From Anaerolineae bacterium (GTDB lineage Bacteria; Chloroflexota; Anaerolineae; Aggregatilineales; Phototrophicaceae), in assembly GCA_019912965.1 (NCBI GenBank), contig JAIOHM010000098.1, positions 1 to 51,413 of the forward strand: a DNA stretch of 51,413 bases, read 5' to 3'. The translations under genes and the position numbers were made by a program. Shown here in pieces: positions 1 through 7,624 of the stretch. Numbering within the stretch: the first letter of the stretch is position 1; each line of letters opens with the position of its first letter. The notes under the pieces were generated by a model that worked only from the letters and a program-made list of their open reading frames with translations, was not told where the DNA came from and did no database searches.

Positions 1-1361
1 CGCGTATCGCCTTTGACGCCGATTGGAAACAACTCGCGGTTGCTGAACAGGATGGTGGCGTAATCGTTCGGAATTTGGAAACGGGCAGCATAATCGCCAG
101 CCTGAATCACGACGGCCATCCCTATACCGCCATGACCTTTACGCCCGATGGCACGACGCTGGCAGCCATAATCGAATTACCCGACGGTTGCGATCTGGAT
201 TTATGGGATGTGCAAAGCGGTCAACTCCAGCGCACGATTACCCATGCCTGTTTTGAATACCCGCGCCTGATTCAGTTCACGCCCGATCTACACTATATGG
301 CGGTGAGTGCCGATTTTACAGGCGGGGATTATTATCAGATGGGCGTTTACATTCTCGATTTGCAGACTGGGGAAATCGTTTATCAACGGGCGGCGCGTTC
401 TGAGCCGGTTCCAGCTTTGGATATGCCCCCGCTAATTTTTGGTTATTACACGGACACCCCGCTGCTGGTGATGGGCGATGCCGCTGAAGCCTTCGATATT
501 CAGTTTGTGGAAGGCGACAATACTGCTGCTGTAGCGTCCGATGGAAACCGGATTGCAGCTTTCACCAACACCGAAATCACCGTTACCGACAGATTGACTG
601 GCGATGTGCTTGCGACCTTCCCGGCGGATTTTGAAAGAGCTTATCAAGTCGAACTCGCCCTCAATCCCGCTGGCACGCGCTTGGCCATAGCCGATGACGC
701 CAACCATTTGAGCATATTGAACATCGACGACGAATTGGCTCAATCCCCTGACGAATCCGGCTGTGCTGATGATGTGGATGACTGCCTGACCGCCACGGCT
801 GAGCATCAACTGGTGACGCCGAAACTGGACGAGATGATCAACCCCGCCGATGAGCTTCTAGGGGGCGAAATCATCAGCCCGGATGAGCGTTGGCGCATCA
901 AAACCGGATGGCCGGAAAACAATACCGTAGCGGTAACGCGTCTAGCGGATAACGTCATTTTCCCGTTGGAACGAGGTGATGTCTACGAAGACCCCTATAT
1001 CGTTACGGCTCGTTTTAGCCCGGATGGTCATTGGATGGCGCTGGCCTTTTCGACCTCGGCATTAGGGGGTGCATTCGACCAATTTGTGCGCGTATGGGAT
1101 GTCAGCGGCGTTGAACCCCTGACCCAACCAACCGCCGCGCTGGAACATTATGCCCCGCTGCAAACCATCGCCTTCAGCCCGGATAGCAGCCTCTTAGCCT
1201 CCGCTGGACAGAACGGCGAGGCCTTCATCTGGAACACCACCGATTGGTCATTGATCGATGTCGTCCTGCTCCCTGCCCGCATCACCGACCTCACCTTCCG
1301 CGACAACCTGCTCCTTACCCTATCCGACGACGGCCTCCTCCGCCTCTGGTCACCCGAATAG
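1..1361 (+). CDS. WD40-like beta-propeller protein, 5'-truncated by the window
   Basis: The reading frame is open to the left edge: codons from position 3 encode a typical propeller strand (IAFDADWKQLAVAEQDGG) that runs without a stop into the TTG at 75, so the true start lies outside. Repeated 'FSPDG..lA.a....i.vWD' type blades are seen, e.g. ARFSPDGHWMALAFS, then VRVWDVSG, IAFSPDSSLLASAGQNG with FIWNTT, and a last blade ending LLRLWSPE at the stop. Blades are degenerate and at least five can be traced. Two Cys pairs in a CADDVDDC-type loop suggest an extracytoplasmic location. The fold is clear; no enzymatic role can be read. It most likely is a scaffold or binding module, perhaps the C-terminal part of a larger multidomain protein. 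Confidence 0.8.
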   Translation, partial: RIAFDADWKQLAVAEQDGGVIVRNLETGSIIASLNHDGHPYTAMTFTPDGTTLAAIIELPDGCDLDLWDVQSGQLQRTITHACFEYPRLIQFTPDLHYMAVSADFTGGDYYQMGVYILDLQTGEIVYQRAARSEPVPALDMPPLIFGYYTDTPLLVMGDAAEAFDIQFVEGDNTAAVASDGNRIAAFTNTEITVTDRLTGDVLATFPADFERAYQVELALNPAGTRLAIADDANHLSILNIDDELAQSPDESGCADDVDDCLTATAEHQLVTPKLDEMINPADELLGGEIISPDERWRIKTGWPENNTVAVTRLADNVIFPLERGDVYEDPYIVTARFSPDGHWMALAFSTSALGGAFDQFVRVWDVSGVEPLTQPTAALEHYAPLQTIAFSPDSSLLASAGQNGEAFIWNTTDWSLIDVVLLPARITDLTFRDNLLLTLSDDGLLRLWSPE

Positions 1362-1390
1362 AGGAAACCGGATACATCAGAGTATTTTCT

Positions 1391-1415
1391 GTAGGGGCAT
1401 GATGCGTCATGCCCT
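1391..1415. repeat. GGGC...GCCC intergenic palindrome, copy 1
   Basis: Perfect inverted repeat with arms GGGCATGA (1395-1402) and TCATGCCC (1407-1414) around a TGCG loop, preceded by GTAGG. It lies in the gap after the propeller gene. No T-tract follows, so it is more like a dispersed extragenic palindrome than a classical terminator. A second palindrome with the same GGGC/GCCC 20-bp outline is at 48003-48028. Confidence 0.5.
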
Positions 1416-1502
1416 GCGCAAATAACCGCATAATTGGTGGGTAGGTCAATAATATTTCATCGTATAATCTCGCCTAAACGACGCAACAAAGGTGAGGCCA
1501 CC

Positions 1503-2270
1503 ATGTTCAGATTCTTCTCTAACCTCAGTAACCGCGCTGTATTGGTCATTTTGCTGGCCGTTGGCCTATCAAGCAGCGTTGCCTCATTCATCGTGAATAT
1601 CATCAATAATGTGGATACCTCATCCGGATGGTGGACGAGTTGGTTACAAAACTTCAGCACCGAAATGTTCGGCGCATTTTTGACTTTCATTCTCTTTGAA
1701 CTAATCATCGGCAGTCGTGAGAAACAACAGGAACAAGAACGCATTTTAGGGCGCGAAAAAACACAACGTGACGAAGCAGTCCAACAAGAAAAGACACGCC
1801 TTATCCGTCAAATGCGCAGTAGTGTTAATCAGGAAGCAATAAGAGCAGTCGAGGAATTGCGGGCATATGGATGGTCAATAGATGGTTCGCTTCGAGGAGT
1901 AGAATTGTCAGGAGCCAATCTTCAAGGAGCGAATTTATCGCGTAGCGATCTACGAAGGGTAAATTTGTGGGCAGCTAACCTAGAAGGCGCGAATTTGCTG
2001 GAACTCAACCTACATATGGCTGCATTGCAGATTGCGAACCTGCAAGAGGCAGATTTGTCGTGTACCAACCTAGAAGGGGCAGATTTATGGAACACTAATC
2101 TGAAGTGGGCGATTTTGTGGCAGGCTAAATTTGATGAAACCACAATTCTCCCTGACAGGAGCAACTGGACACCCGAAACCGATATGACCCGCTTCACCGA
2201 CCCCAATCATCCACACTTCTGGCGTTCGGACAATTCCAGTTCACCTGCATACCGAGCGAAAGAAGCATAA
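1503..2270 (+). CDS. Membrane-anchored pentapeptide-repeat protein (paralog 1)
   Basis: 255 residues from the ATG at 1503, chosen because AAAGGTGAGG lies just upstream; an upstream in-frame ATG at 1434 has no such site. Two hydrophobic segments (about residues 9-33 and 52-71) anchor the N-terminus, followed by a charged coiled-coil-like stretch (REKQQEQERILGREKTQRDE), a conserved block LIRQMRSS..RAVEELRAYGW, about ten pentapeptide units of the A(N/D)Lxx type (GANLQGANLSRSDLRRVNL onwards), and a C-terminal block RFTDPNHPHFWRS. Pentapeptide repeats form a right-handed quadrilateral beta-helix. The next gene starts 2 nt after the stop and is a paralog with the same layout, so the pair is an operon. 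Function unknown; similar membrane-tethered architectures are often assumed to bind partners at the inner membrane face. Confidence 0.85.
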   Translation: MFRFFSNLSNRAVLVILLAVGLSSSVASFIVNIINNVDTSSGWWTSWLQNFSTEMFGAFLTFILFELIIGSREKQQEQERILGREKTQRDEAVQQEKTRLIRQMRSSVNQEAIRAVEELRAYGWSIDGSLRGVELSGANLQGANLSRSDLRRVNLWAANLEGANLLELNLHMAALQIANLQEADLSCTNLEGADLWNTNLKWAILWQAKFDETTILPDRSNWTPETDMTRFTDPNHPHFWRSDNSSSPAYRAKEA

Positions 2271-2272
2271 CG

Positions 2273-2977
2273 ATGTTCAAGAAACTGGGTGAACGAAATC
2301 GGGATTTGGGCAATCGAGGTGTGGTAATCATTCTCGTTGGTATTGCCGTGTTGAGTGCTGTGTTTTCTGCCTTGATGCGTGGAGGGCTAGATAAGAATTG
2401 GTGGGCGGATGTGAGTCAGGGTTTAGTGACCGAAATGGCTGGCGCAGTTGCGACTTTCTGGCTCATTAATCTAATTTTTGAAGGCCGCAGACAACGTGAA
2501 CAAAAGACTGAAACTGTTGGAGAACATAAAGCCGCACTCATCCGAAAGATGCGAAGTTCGATTAAAGAAGATGTTATACGAGCAGTTGAGGAATTGAGTG
2601 AAAATGGTTGGTTGCACGATGGGTCATTGCGCGAGCAGAACCTAGAGTATGTAGACTTACGTGATGTGAATTTATGGCGAGCCAATTTGCAAGAGGCAAA
2701 TTTACGTTTTACCAACCTACAAAAAGTACACTTAGAACTTGCCAATCTGCGGGGAGCGAATATGGCGCTTGCTCAGCTACAAGGAGCATCTTTAGTAGAT
2801 GCTGACTTACAAGGAGCGCACCTTGCTGGTGAACAGTTTGACGAACATACATTTCTTCCTGATGCTAGTCTATACTCGCGATCCTCAGATATTCGCCGTT
2901 TCACCGACCCTAATCACCCCCAATTCTGGCGTTCTAGCAATCCACATTCACCCGCCTACCGAGGAAATGATACATAA
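2273..2977 (+). CDS. Membrane-anchored pentapeptide-repeat protein (paralog 2)
   Basis: 234 residues. Same order as the gene before it: two hydrophobic segments (GVVIILVGIAVLSAVFSAL and a second ending LINLIF), the block LIRKMRSSIKEDVIRAVEEL, a pentapeptide solenoid (VDLRDVNLWRANLQEANLRF...), and the C-terminal block RFTDPNHPQFWRSSNPHSP. The paralogs agree best in the RAVEEL linker and the C-terminal block and less in the repeats, which suggests these flanking parts carry the shared function. The start codon is 2 nt after the preceding stop, implying translational coupling. The gene ends 20 nt before a strong hairpin (2997-3035). Function not recognised. Confidence 0.85.
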   Translation: MFKKLGERNRDLGNRGVVIILVGIAVLSAVFSALMRGGLDKNWWADVSQGLVTEMAGAVATFWLINLIFEGRRQREQKTETVGEHKAALIRKMRSSIKEDVIRAVEELSENGWLHDGSLREQNLEYVDLRDVNLWRANLQEANLRFTNLQKVHLELANLRGANMALAQLQGASLVDADLQGAHLAGEQFDEHTFLPDASLYSRSSDIRRFTDPNHPQFWRSSNPHSPAYRGNDT

Positions 2978-2996
2978 CTGTTCTCAACACGATTTC

Positions 2997-3035
2997 CCGG
3001 TGGGTTGGAGTTGGCTTCAGCCAACTTCCCACCGG
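2997..3035. terminator. Strong hairpin between convergent genes (possible bidirectional terminator or repeat)
   Basis: Arms CCGGTGGG (2997-3004) and CCCACCGG (3028-3035) pair, and inner arms AGTTGGCT (3009-3016) and AGCCAACT (3019-3026) pair around a 2-nt loop, with an unpaired TTGG/T bulge. It lies between the convergent pentapeptide operon and the TetR gene. No clear T-tract is present on either strand, so termination is inferred from position; a mobile palindromic repeat is an alternative. Confidence 0.45.
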
Positions 3036-3055
3036 AACACTTAGCCGGATGGCTT

Positions 3056-3655
3056 CTAGCCTCCAGCGATACCTCTCACCAAAATTGCCCTCAAAACTTG
3101 CTTCGTGCGTCCGATAAATTGCGCATTTGTCCAGCCACATGCGAGCGTCAGATTTTCCCAATTCCGTACCGAGAGCAGCGCCCAGAAAAAATCGGTAGCC
3201 TCGTCAATCGACCAACCCGCCGCCAGCAAGCCTTCCTCATGTAAACGTACAGCCACTCTGTGGCACCCGCTCCGCACCGCCTGCATACGGTCTTCCCATG
3301 CGGCTGCCGCATCGGCGTCTGTCTCACGGGCGGCCAGCAGTGCCTTGGCTAACCCGTAAATATCAGGGATGTAGTTGATCCAGAATTCGATAAACGCATC
3401 CAGCGCTTCAATTGCTGTTTGTGCGTTGCGGTAGGGTTGGAGTCTGTCCTCAAGTTTCAGCATCTTATCGAGGTAATGCGTGGTGGCAATCAGCAGTCCG
3501 GCACGGGAGCCAAAGTGCATGTAAACCGCCTGCCGCGACACACCCGCTGCTTTGGCAATATCTTGCAAGCGCACGCCCTGCCCCTGACTTTTTTCCATCA
3601 GGTGCCACGTTTCTTTCAGGATACGTTCACGGGTTTCGGGTTCAGAACTTGACAT
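3056..3655 (-). CDS. TetR/AcrR family transcriptional regulator
   Basis: 199 residues. The N-terminal DNA-binding domain is typical: ETRERILKETWHLME, then LQDIAKAAGVSRQAVYMHFG (helix-turn-helix, about residues 29-48), then the linker SRAGLLIATTHYLD. The C-terminal ligand-binding part is all-helical and diverged. The gene is divergent from the FAD oxidoreductase at 3737, and the shared gap contains repeated GTGTAAAG/CTTTACAC half-sites, the usual form of a TetR operator. It therefore probably represses the oxidoreductase and itself. The ligand is unknown; a hydrophobic or aromatic substrate of the enzyme would fit the family. Confidence 0.92.
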   Translation of the reverse strand: MSSSEPETRERILKETWHLMEKSQGQGVRLQDIAKAAGVSRQAVYMHFGSRAGLLIATTHYLDKMLKLEDRLQPYRNAQTAIEALDAFIEFWINYIPDIYGLAKALLAARETDADAAAAWEDRMQAVRSGCHRVAVRLHEEGLLAAGWSIDEATDFFWALLSVRNWENLTLACGWTNAQFIGRTKQVLRAILVRGIAGG

Positions 3656-3656
3656 G

Positions 3657-3707
3657 GTGTAAAGTTTACCTTAAGCTTTACACAGTGTAAATTGACACGG
3701 TGTAAAG
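3657..3707. promoter_or_regulatory. Divergent promoter/operator with three GTGTAAAG-type sites
   Basis: Half-sites: GTGTAAAG at 3657-3664, CTTTACAC at 3676-3683, GTGTAAA at 3685-3691 and GTGTAAAG at 3700-3707. TTTACACAGTGTAAA at 3677-3691 is a perfect odd palindrome. TTTACA (3677-3682), an 18-bp spacer and TGTAAA (3701-3706) give a plausible -35/-10 pair for the rightward gene, and the same bases read on the other strand give TTTACA-N18-TGTAAA for tetR. Promoter and operator thus overlap almost completely. The base pattern is direct; binding by the adjacent TetR protein is inferred. Confidence 0.65.
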
Positions 3708-3736
3708 TGGTGGATGAGAGCAAAGCGAGGGACATC

Positions 3737-4954
3737 ATGTATGACGCAATCATAGTTGGTGCACGCTGTGCTGGTGCGGCAGCCGCCTTGTTGCTGGCGC
3801 GTAAGGGCTATCGGGTGTTGCTGGTGGATAAAGCCACCTTCCCTAGCGATACAATTTCGGGGCATTTTGTCTTCCATCCGGGGGTGTTGAAGTTGCAACA
3901 CTGGGGATTGCTCGATAAGGTGTTGGCTTCCGGCTGCCCGCCGATTACGAAAATGGTTTTTGATATCGGCGATTTTACCCTGACCGGACAGATTCCCCAA
4001 GAAATGAACGGACTGCCTTTTGGCATCGGGCCGCGGCGCACGGTTCTGGATACGATTCTGGTAGAAGCCGCTGTTGAAGCGGGCGCAGAATTGTGGCAGG
4101 GCTTTGTCGTTACCGATCTGCTGCGCGATCAGGATACGGTTGTGGGGATTCGGGGGCGTTCCAGCGATGCACGAGACATCACCGAACATGCCAGAATTGT
4201 GATCGGCGCGGATGGCAAGCATTCCAAAATAGCCCAATTGGTGGGGGCGCCCATATATCACGAAGTCCCTTCGCTCACCTGTTGGTACTACACCTATTGG
4301 AGCAATTTACCCTGTGACAGTCTTGAAATTCACTGGCGGCATCATCGGCTGGTGCTGCTGTTCCCGACCAATGACGGCTTGACCTTTGGTATGGTGGGGT
4401 GGCCGCACCAGGAATTTCATGAATTTCGGGGCGATATCGAGGGCAATTATCTTAAAACGATGAGGATGTTCCCCGAAGTTGCTGACCGCATCGCCAATGC
4501 GCGGCGCGAGGAACGTTTTGTCGGTATGGCAGATGTGCCGAATTTCTTCCGCAAACCCTTTGGTCGCGGTTGGGCTTTGGTCGGTGATGCCGGACACCAC
4601 AAAGACCCCACCCCTGCCTATGGGATCAGCGATGCCTTCTGTGATGCCGAACTGCTGACTGATGCCATCCACAACGGTTTCAACGGTCAGCAAACTTTGC
4701 CTGATGCGCTGGCTGAATACGAACAACTGCGTAATCAACGCGCCATCCCTGACCACGAATACACCTGCCAGATGTCGCGCCTGGAACAATGGGACAATCC
4801 AGATATGCTGCGCTTGCGCGCTGCATTACGGGGCAACGCCGAGGATACCGGGCGCTATCTGGCGATGGCAGCCAAGGCCATCCCGCGTGACGTTTTCTTA
4901 GCACCACAAAATCTACAGCGTATTTTCCAGCAGGCCGTTCACCTACCGACCTAG
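3737..4954 (+). CDS. FAD-dependent oxidoreductase, geranylgeranyl-reductase/PHBH-like fold
   Basis: 405 residues from the ATG at 3737, which follows GCGAGGGA; in-frame TTG and GTG codons further upstream lie inside the operator. The N-terminal dinucleotide fold is DAIIVGARCAGAAAALLLAR, with GARCAG replacing GxGxxG as in geranylgeranyl-reductase-like flavoproteins, then LLVDKATFPSDTISGHF. A DG motif follows (ARIVIGADGKHSKIA), and the second FAD motif is GWALVGDAGHHKDPTPAYGI, with D/A..DA.LL after it. Length and motif order match class A flavin monooxygenases and related reductases. The divergent TetR gene and shared operator suggest induction by a substrate. The substrate cannot be told from sequence. 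Confidence 0.88.
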   Translation: MYDAIIVGARCAGAAAALLLARKGYRVLLVDKATFPSDTISGHFVFHPGVLKLQHWGLLDKVLASGCPPITKMVFDIGDFTLTGQIPQEMNGLPFGIGPRRTVLDTILVEAAVEAGAELWQGFVVTDLLRDQDTVVGIRGRSSDARDITEHARIVIGADGKHSKIAQLVGAPIYHEVPSLTCWYYTYWSNLPCDSLEIHWRHHRLVLLFPTNDGLTFGMVGWPHQEFHEFRGDIEGNYLKTMRMFPEVADRIANARREERFVGMADVPNFFRKPFGRGWALVGDAGHHKDPTPAYGISDAFCDAELLTDAIHNGFNGQQTLPDALAEYEQLRNQRAIPDHEYTCQMSRLEQWDNPDMLRLRAALRGNAEDTGRYLAMAAKAIPRDVFLAPQNLQRIFQQAVHLPT

Positions 4955-4988
4955 CATGCCGCACGTCGATAAAATGACGGAAGCCTCT

Positions 4989-5027
4989 CTCAGGGACAGC
5001 GTTTATTCCTTACGCCCTGTCCCTGAG
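4989..5027. terminator. 11-bp perfect inverted repeat between convergent genes
   Basis: CTCAGGGACAG (4989-4999) pairs perfectly with CTGTCCCTGAG (5017-5027) over a 17-nt loop. It lies between the rightward oxidoreductase and the leftward GNAT gene, so it could stop transcription from both sides. No T-run follows on either strand, so a rho-independent mechanism is not certain. Nothing else was recognised in 4955-5148. Confidence 0.5.
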
Positions 5028-5148
5028 TAGTCCTCAACTTCGGTTACACCCGGTTAAATTCCCGTTGTCCTTCGGTTCGTAATATGCGTAATGTTACCTG
5101 TTCCGACCTGCTTATCAGGTGTAGAATCGATTGTGGCGAACTGATGTT

Positions 5149-6126
5149 CTAATACACATCTGAATCGCCCATCATCAGGTGCCAATAACGGAAATTAAAA
5201 ACGGTGCTGTCTGCTCCCCCTCGCCCTGAGGGAGAGGGGGTTGGGGGGCGAGGGCTGGTAATCCGTCCCCCAAAATAGGTGATCGGTTCAGCATTGCGGA
5301 AGCCAAAGCCCTCTAGCGTCCGGTGCAACGGAGTCGTGTAATTTAGCCACATGTTCAGCCCGCTTGCGCCCTGCCCCTTCGCCCAATTAACCACCCCGAT
5401 CACCAACTCCAGCGCCGCTTTGTCATCCACCGCCAGCAAATCAACCAGATCAGCCAATCCCTGTTGATACGGCTTGCACACTGCGTACCCCAGCACATCC
5501 TCATTTTGTATCAGCGCCAACCGCGTGTAGCTAAACGTCGGATTGCTCACATAACGCCAGTTCAAATAAGCCGCCGTGCGCTTCACCATCACCGGCGATT
5601 GATCTTTGACCCGTTCCCACAACGCATCAAACCGCGCGTCGAACTGTTCAATCGGCTGCACCGTGAACGAAGGCGTAGGCAGTGCGCGACCATCGTCAAA
5701 ATCCTTGCGAAAAGTGGGCATCTCGTGGATATCTGTCCACGCGATGTCGCGCACGATGATGCGGTGTGAAAAATTGTTGGGGAAGCCCATCACCATCAAC
5801 ATCCCCGCCTCGGTCATGCGCCCGTAAACCCGTTCCGAAAGGATCGGGAACAGCTTCAAACCCTGATAATTCGGGTGCGTCATGGTCGTGCCGGAAAGCG
5901 CAGCATCATAATCCACGCCGTTCACCCGCATTTGAATTGGTGAAACCGTGTAATGCCCCGCCAATACATCCCCATCCCATGCCAACTCGGTGATCGGCTG
6001 CCCGTTCGGATTATGACCAAAGCGCCACTGCCAGAAGCCCTCCGGCAGCGGACGTTTAAAAGCCTTGCTGAACAAGTCAATGATGGCGGTTTCGTCGCCG
6101 GGTTGGAATGGGCGCAGGTCAAGCAT
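5149..6126 (-). CDS. GNAT-family N-acetyltransferase-like protein (glycan locus)
   Basis: 325 residues from the ATG at 6126 (MLDLRPFQPGDETAI), 4 nt after the upstream stop codon; an upstream in-frame start would overlap the methyltransferase gene. The N-terminus has the GNAT beginning LRPFQPGDE..I..LF..AF, followed by FWQWRFGHNPNG, the cofactor-region strand GVDYDAALSGTTMTHPNYQG, and a second half with another acyltransferase-like repeat. The C-terminus FRYWHLMMGDSDVY is the kind of ending seen in this family. Between FGGRI and FNFRYW lies a low-complexity insert (SPRPPTPSPSGRGGADS) encoded by a GC-rich palindromic element (5214-5256). Last gene of a four-gene operon with nucleotidyltransferase, CMP-sugar synthetase and TylF-like genes; N-acylation of a surface sugar is a reasonable inference. 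Confidence 0.82.
   Translation of the reverse strand: MLDLRPFQPGDETAIIDLFSKAFKRPLPEGFWQWRFGHNPNGQPITELAWDGDVLAGHYTVSPIQMRVNGVDYDAALSGTTMTHPNYQGLKLFPILSERVYGRMTEAGMLMVMGFPNNFSHRIIVRDIAWTDIHEMPTFRKDFDDGRALPTPSFTVQPIEQFDARFDALWERVKDQSPVMVKRTAAYLNWRYVSNPTFSYTRLALIQNEDVLGYAVCKPYQQGLADLVDLLAVDDKAALELVIGVVNWAKGQGASGLNMWLNYTTPLHRTLEGFGFRNAEPITYFGGRITSPRPPTPSPSGRGGADSTVFNFRYWHLMMGDSDVY
5214..5256 (-). repeat. GC-rich REP-like palindromic element inside the GNAT gene
   Basis: CCCCCTCGCCC (5216-5226) pairs with GGGAGAGGGGG (5230-5240) with one mismatch over a TGA loop, followed by a G-rich tail TTGGGGGGCGAGGG. It is read in frame as SPRPPTPSPSGRGG. A related element with the same stem-plus-TTGGGG..GAGG tail lies inside the rRNA methyltransferase gene at 31541-31576. 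Confidence 0.6.
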
Positions 6127-6130
6127 GGCA

Positions 6131-6904
6131 TTATTCGAGTACGGCGTAAGAAACCAGCGTGTCGAACTCAAACCGCTGCAAGCGCAGGTTTTTAATGCCC
6201 ACAACTTCCAGCACGGCTTCGGTTTCACCCGGCCATGTCGGCGCGTTCAGTTCATCAAAAGCCACAATCGCACCTTTGGGCATACGCGGCAAAAAGTGTT
6301 CGAGGGCAACTTTGGTTGGTTCGTAGATGTCAAAATCCAGATACAGCAGGCTGATGACCGTGTGCGGATTCTGGTTTAGATATTCCGGGATGGTTTTGGT
6401 TGCGTCGCCTTTGACCAACTGCACCTTTTGCATATGCCCCAGATTGCGGTTCTGGTCATAGAGCGCAATCGCATTCTGAAGATCCTGATACGAGTCCATC
6501 GCCAAACCGCCGACATGCGCGAATTGGGATTGGCTGGTGCGGGTATCCTGTTCTGCCAGGCTGGGGAAGCCTTCAAAGGTGTCAAATCCGATGATCTGCC
6601 GTGTCCAGTTGACAGGTTCGAGGATTGCGCTAATCTGCGCCCAACTCATCAGCCCACCGCCCATGAACACACCGCATTCTACAATTGAACCGTTGACGTT
6701 CAGCACTTTTTTAAACATCTCATAACGCGAGATGAAACGGGTCAGCAGTTGACGTGGAACATATTTGGAGAAATTCTTGAGACGGTCAACATTCGTCCCG
6801 ATGCTGTTGGCATAGTAGCTTTCGAGGTCGAGGCGGTATCCCCGTTCCTTATCCGTACTCATGCGGTCTTCTTGCATCGCCGCGATTTCTTGTTGGTTGG
6901 TCAT
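6131..6904 (-). CDS. TylF/MycF-family class I methyltransferase
   Basis: 257 residues. The family core is visible: SRYEMFKKVLNVNGSIVECGV with FMGGG directly after it (SAM motif I, rich in glycine), then RQIIGFDTFEGFPSL, typical of macrocin O-methyltransferase (TylF) relatives, then LVKGDATKTIPEYL and the metal-binding-type strand VISLLYLDFDIYEPT, with GAIVAFDELNAPTWPGE near the C-terminus. TylF-like enzymes methylate sugar hydroxyls and use Mg2+; the Asp-rich LDFDIYEPT and DE residues fit. An AAAGG site precedes the ATG at 6904, and the upstream gene ends 6 nt before it. Placed between a CMP-sugar synthetase and an acetyltransferase, it probably decorates a surface glycan. Confidence 0.88.
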   Translation of the reverse strand: MTNQQEIAAMQEDRMSTDKERGYRLDLESYYANSIGTNVDRLKNFSKYVPRQLLTRFISRYEMFKKVLNVNGSIVECGVFMGGGLMSWAQISAILEPVNWTRQIIGFDTFEGFPSLAEQDTRTSQSQFAHVGGLAMDSYQDLQNAIALYDQNRNLGHMQKVQLVKGDATKTIPEYLNQNPHTVISLLYLDFDIYEPTKVALEHFLPRMPKGAIVAFDELNAPTWPGETEAVLEVVGIKNLRLQRFEFDTLVSYAVLE

Positions 6905-6910
6905 CGTTTT

Positions 6911-7624
6911 CTAGCCTTTCGTGTTATTGAGGGTTGCTTGATATCTGAGAATTAAATCCGCCAGATGAAAATCCCAGAGCGTGTCTATATCAATTGAGCG
7001 TTCGGGTGGCATGATGTATGCATGTGTATCCGGCAGCAGGAAGGTTTCGTTCTTCAGCACCGACTCATACGTGTTCAGGTAGATTGCGCCGTTCAGGGCA
7101 TAAACCGCCGGGAATGCCTGCCGCCGGGTATCACTGGTTTTGGGTGGGATGATGAAGGCTTGCAACGTGCCATCCTCGCGTATTTGCTTCATCAAATAGG
7201 GATGCGGATTAGCTTCGGTTACGCTGACGACCGAGGTCGCCCCCGCTTTTGTGAGCGTTATTGCCTCTGCGATGTCCTCGGCTGTGCGTAAAGGTGACGT
7301 TGCCTGCAAGACCATCACCCAATCTGGACGATAATTTTCGTTTTCTGCTAACCATTGGAGCGTGTGCAGAATGGGTGCCATGCCAGAGGTGTCATCCTGC
7401 CCCAGTTCTGCCGGGCGCATAAATGGCACATCCGCGTTCCATTCTTTGGCGACAGATGCGATTTCGTCATCCTCGGTGGTGACGATAACGCGGCTCACAT
7501 CCGGGCAAGCGTGTGCAGCCTCAATCGTCCATGCGATCAACGGTTTACCCGCCAGCAGTTTGATGTTTTTGCGCGGCACACCTTTTGAGCCACCGCGCGC
7601 CGGAATGATCGCCAGTAGGGTCAT
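6911..7624 (-). CDS. neuA: CMP-sugar (acylneuraminate-type) cytidylyltransferase
   Basis: 237 residues, normal length for a NeuA/PseF/LegF-like enzyme. The nucleotide-binding start MTLLAIIPARGGSKGVPRKN is the family signature, followed by GKPLIAWTIEAA, VIVTTEDDEIA, the VMVLQATSPLRTAEDI motif, and a late YALNGAIYLN strand. The enzyme joins CTP and a nonulosonic acid (sialic, legionaminic or pseudaminic acid) to give CMP-sugar for a glycosyltransferase. The start overlaps the stop of the upstream nucleotidyltransferase by 4 nt (ATGA). No NeuB-type synthase is in the window, so which nonulosonic acid is used is unknown; a symbol of neuA-like is the most that can be claimed. Confidence 0.9.
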   Translation of the reverse strand: MTLLAIIPARGGSKGVPRKNIKLLAGKPLIAWTIEAAHACPDVSRVIVTTEDDEIASVAKEWNADVPFMRPAELGQDDTSGMAPILHTLQWLAENENYRPDWVMVLQATSPLRTAEDIAEAITLTKAGATSVVSVTEANPHPYLMKQIREDGTLQAFIIPPKTSDTRRQAFPAVYALNGAIYLNTYESVLKNETFLLPDTHAYIMPPERSIDIDTLWDFHLADLILRYQATLNNTKG

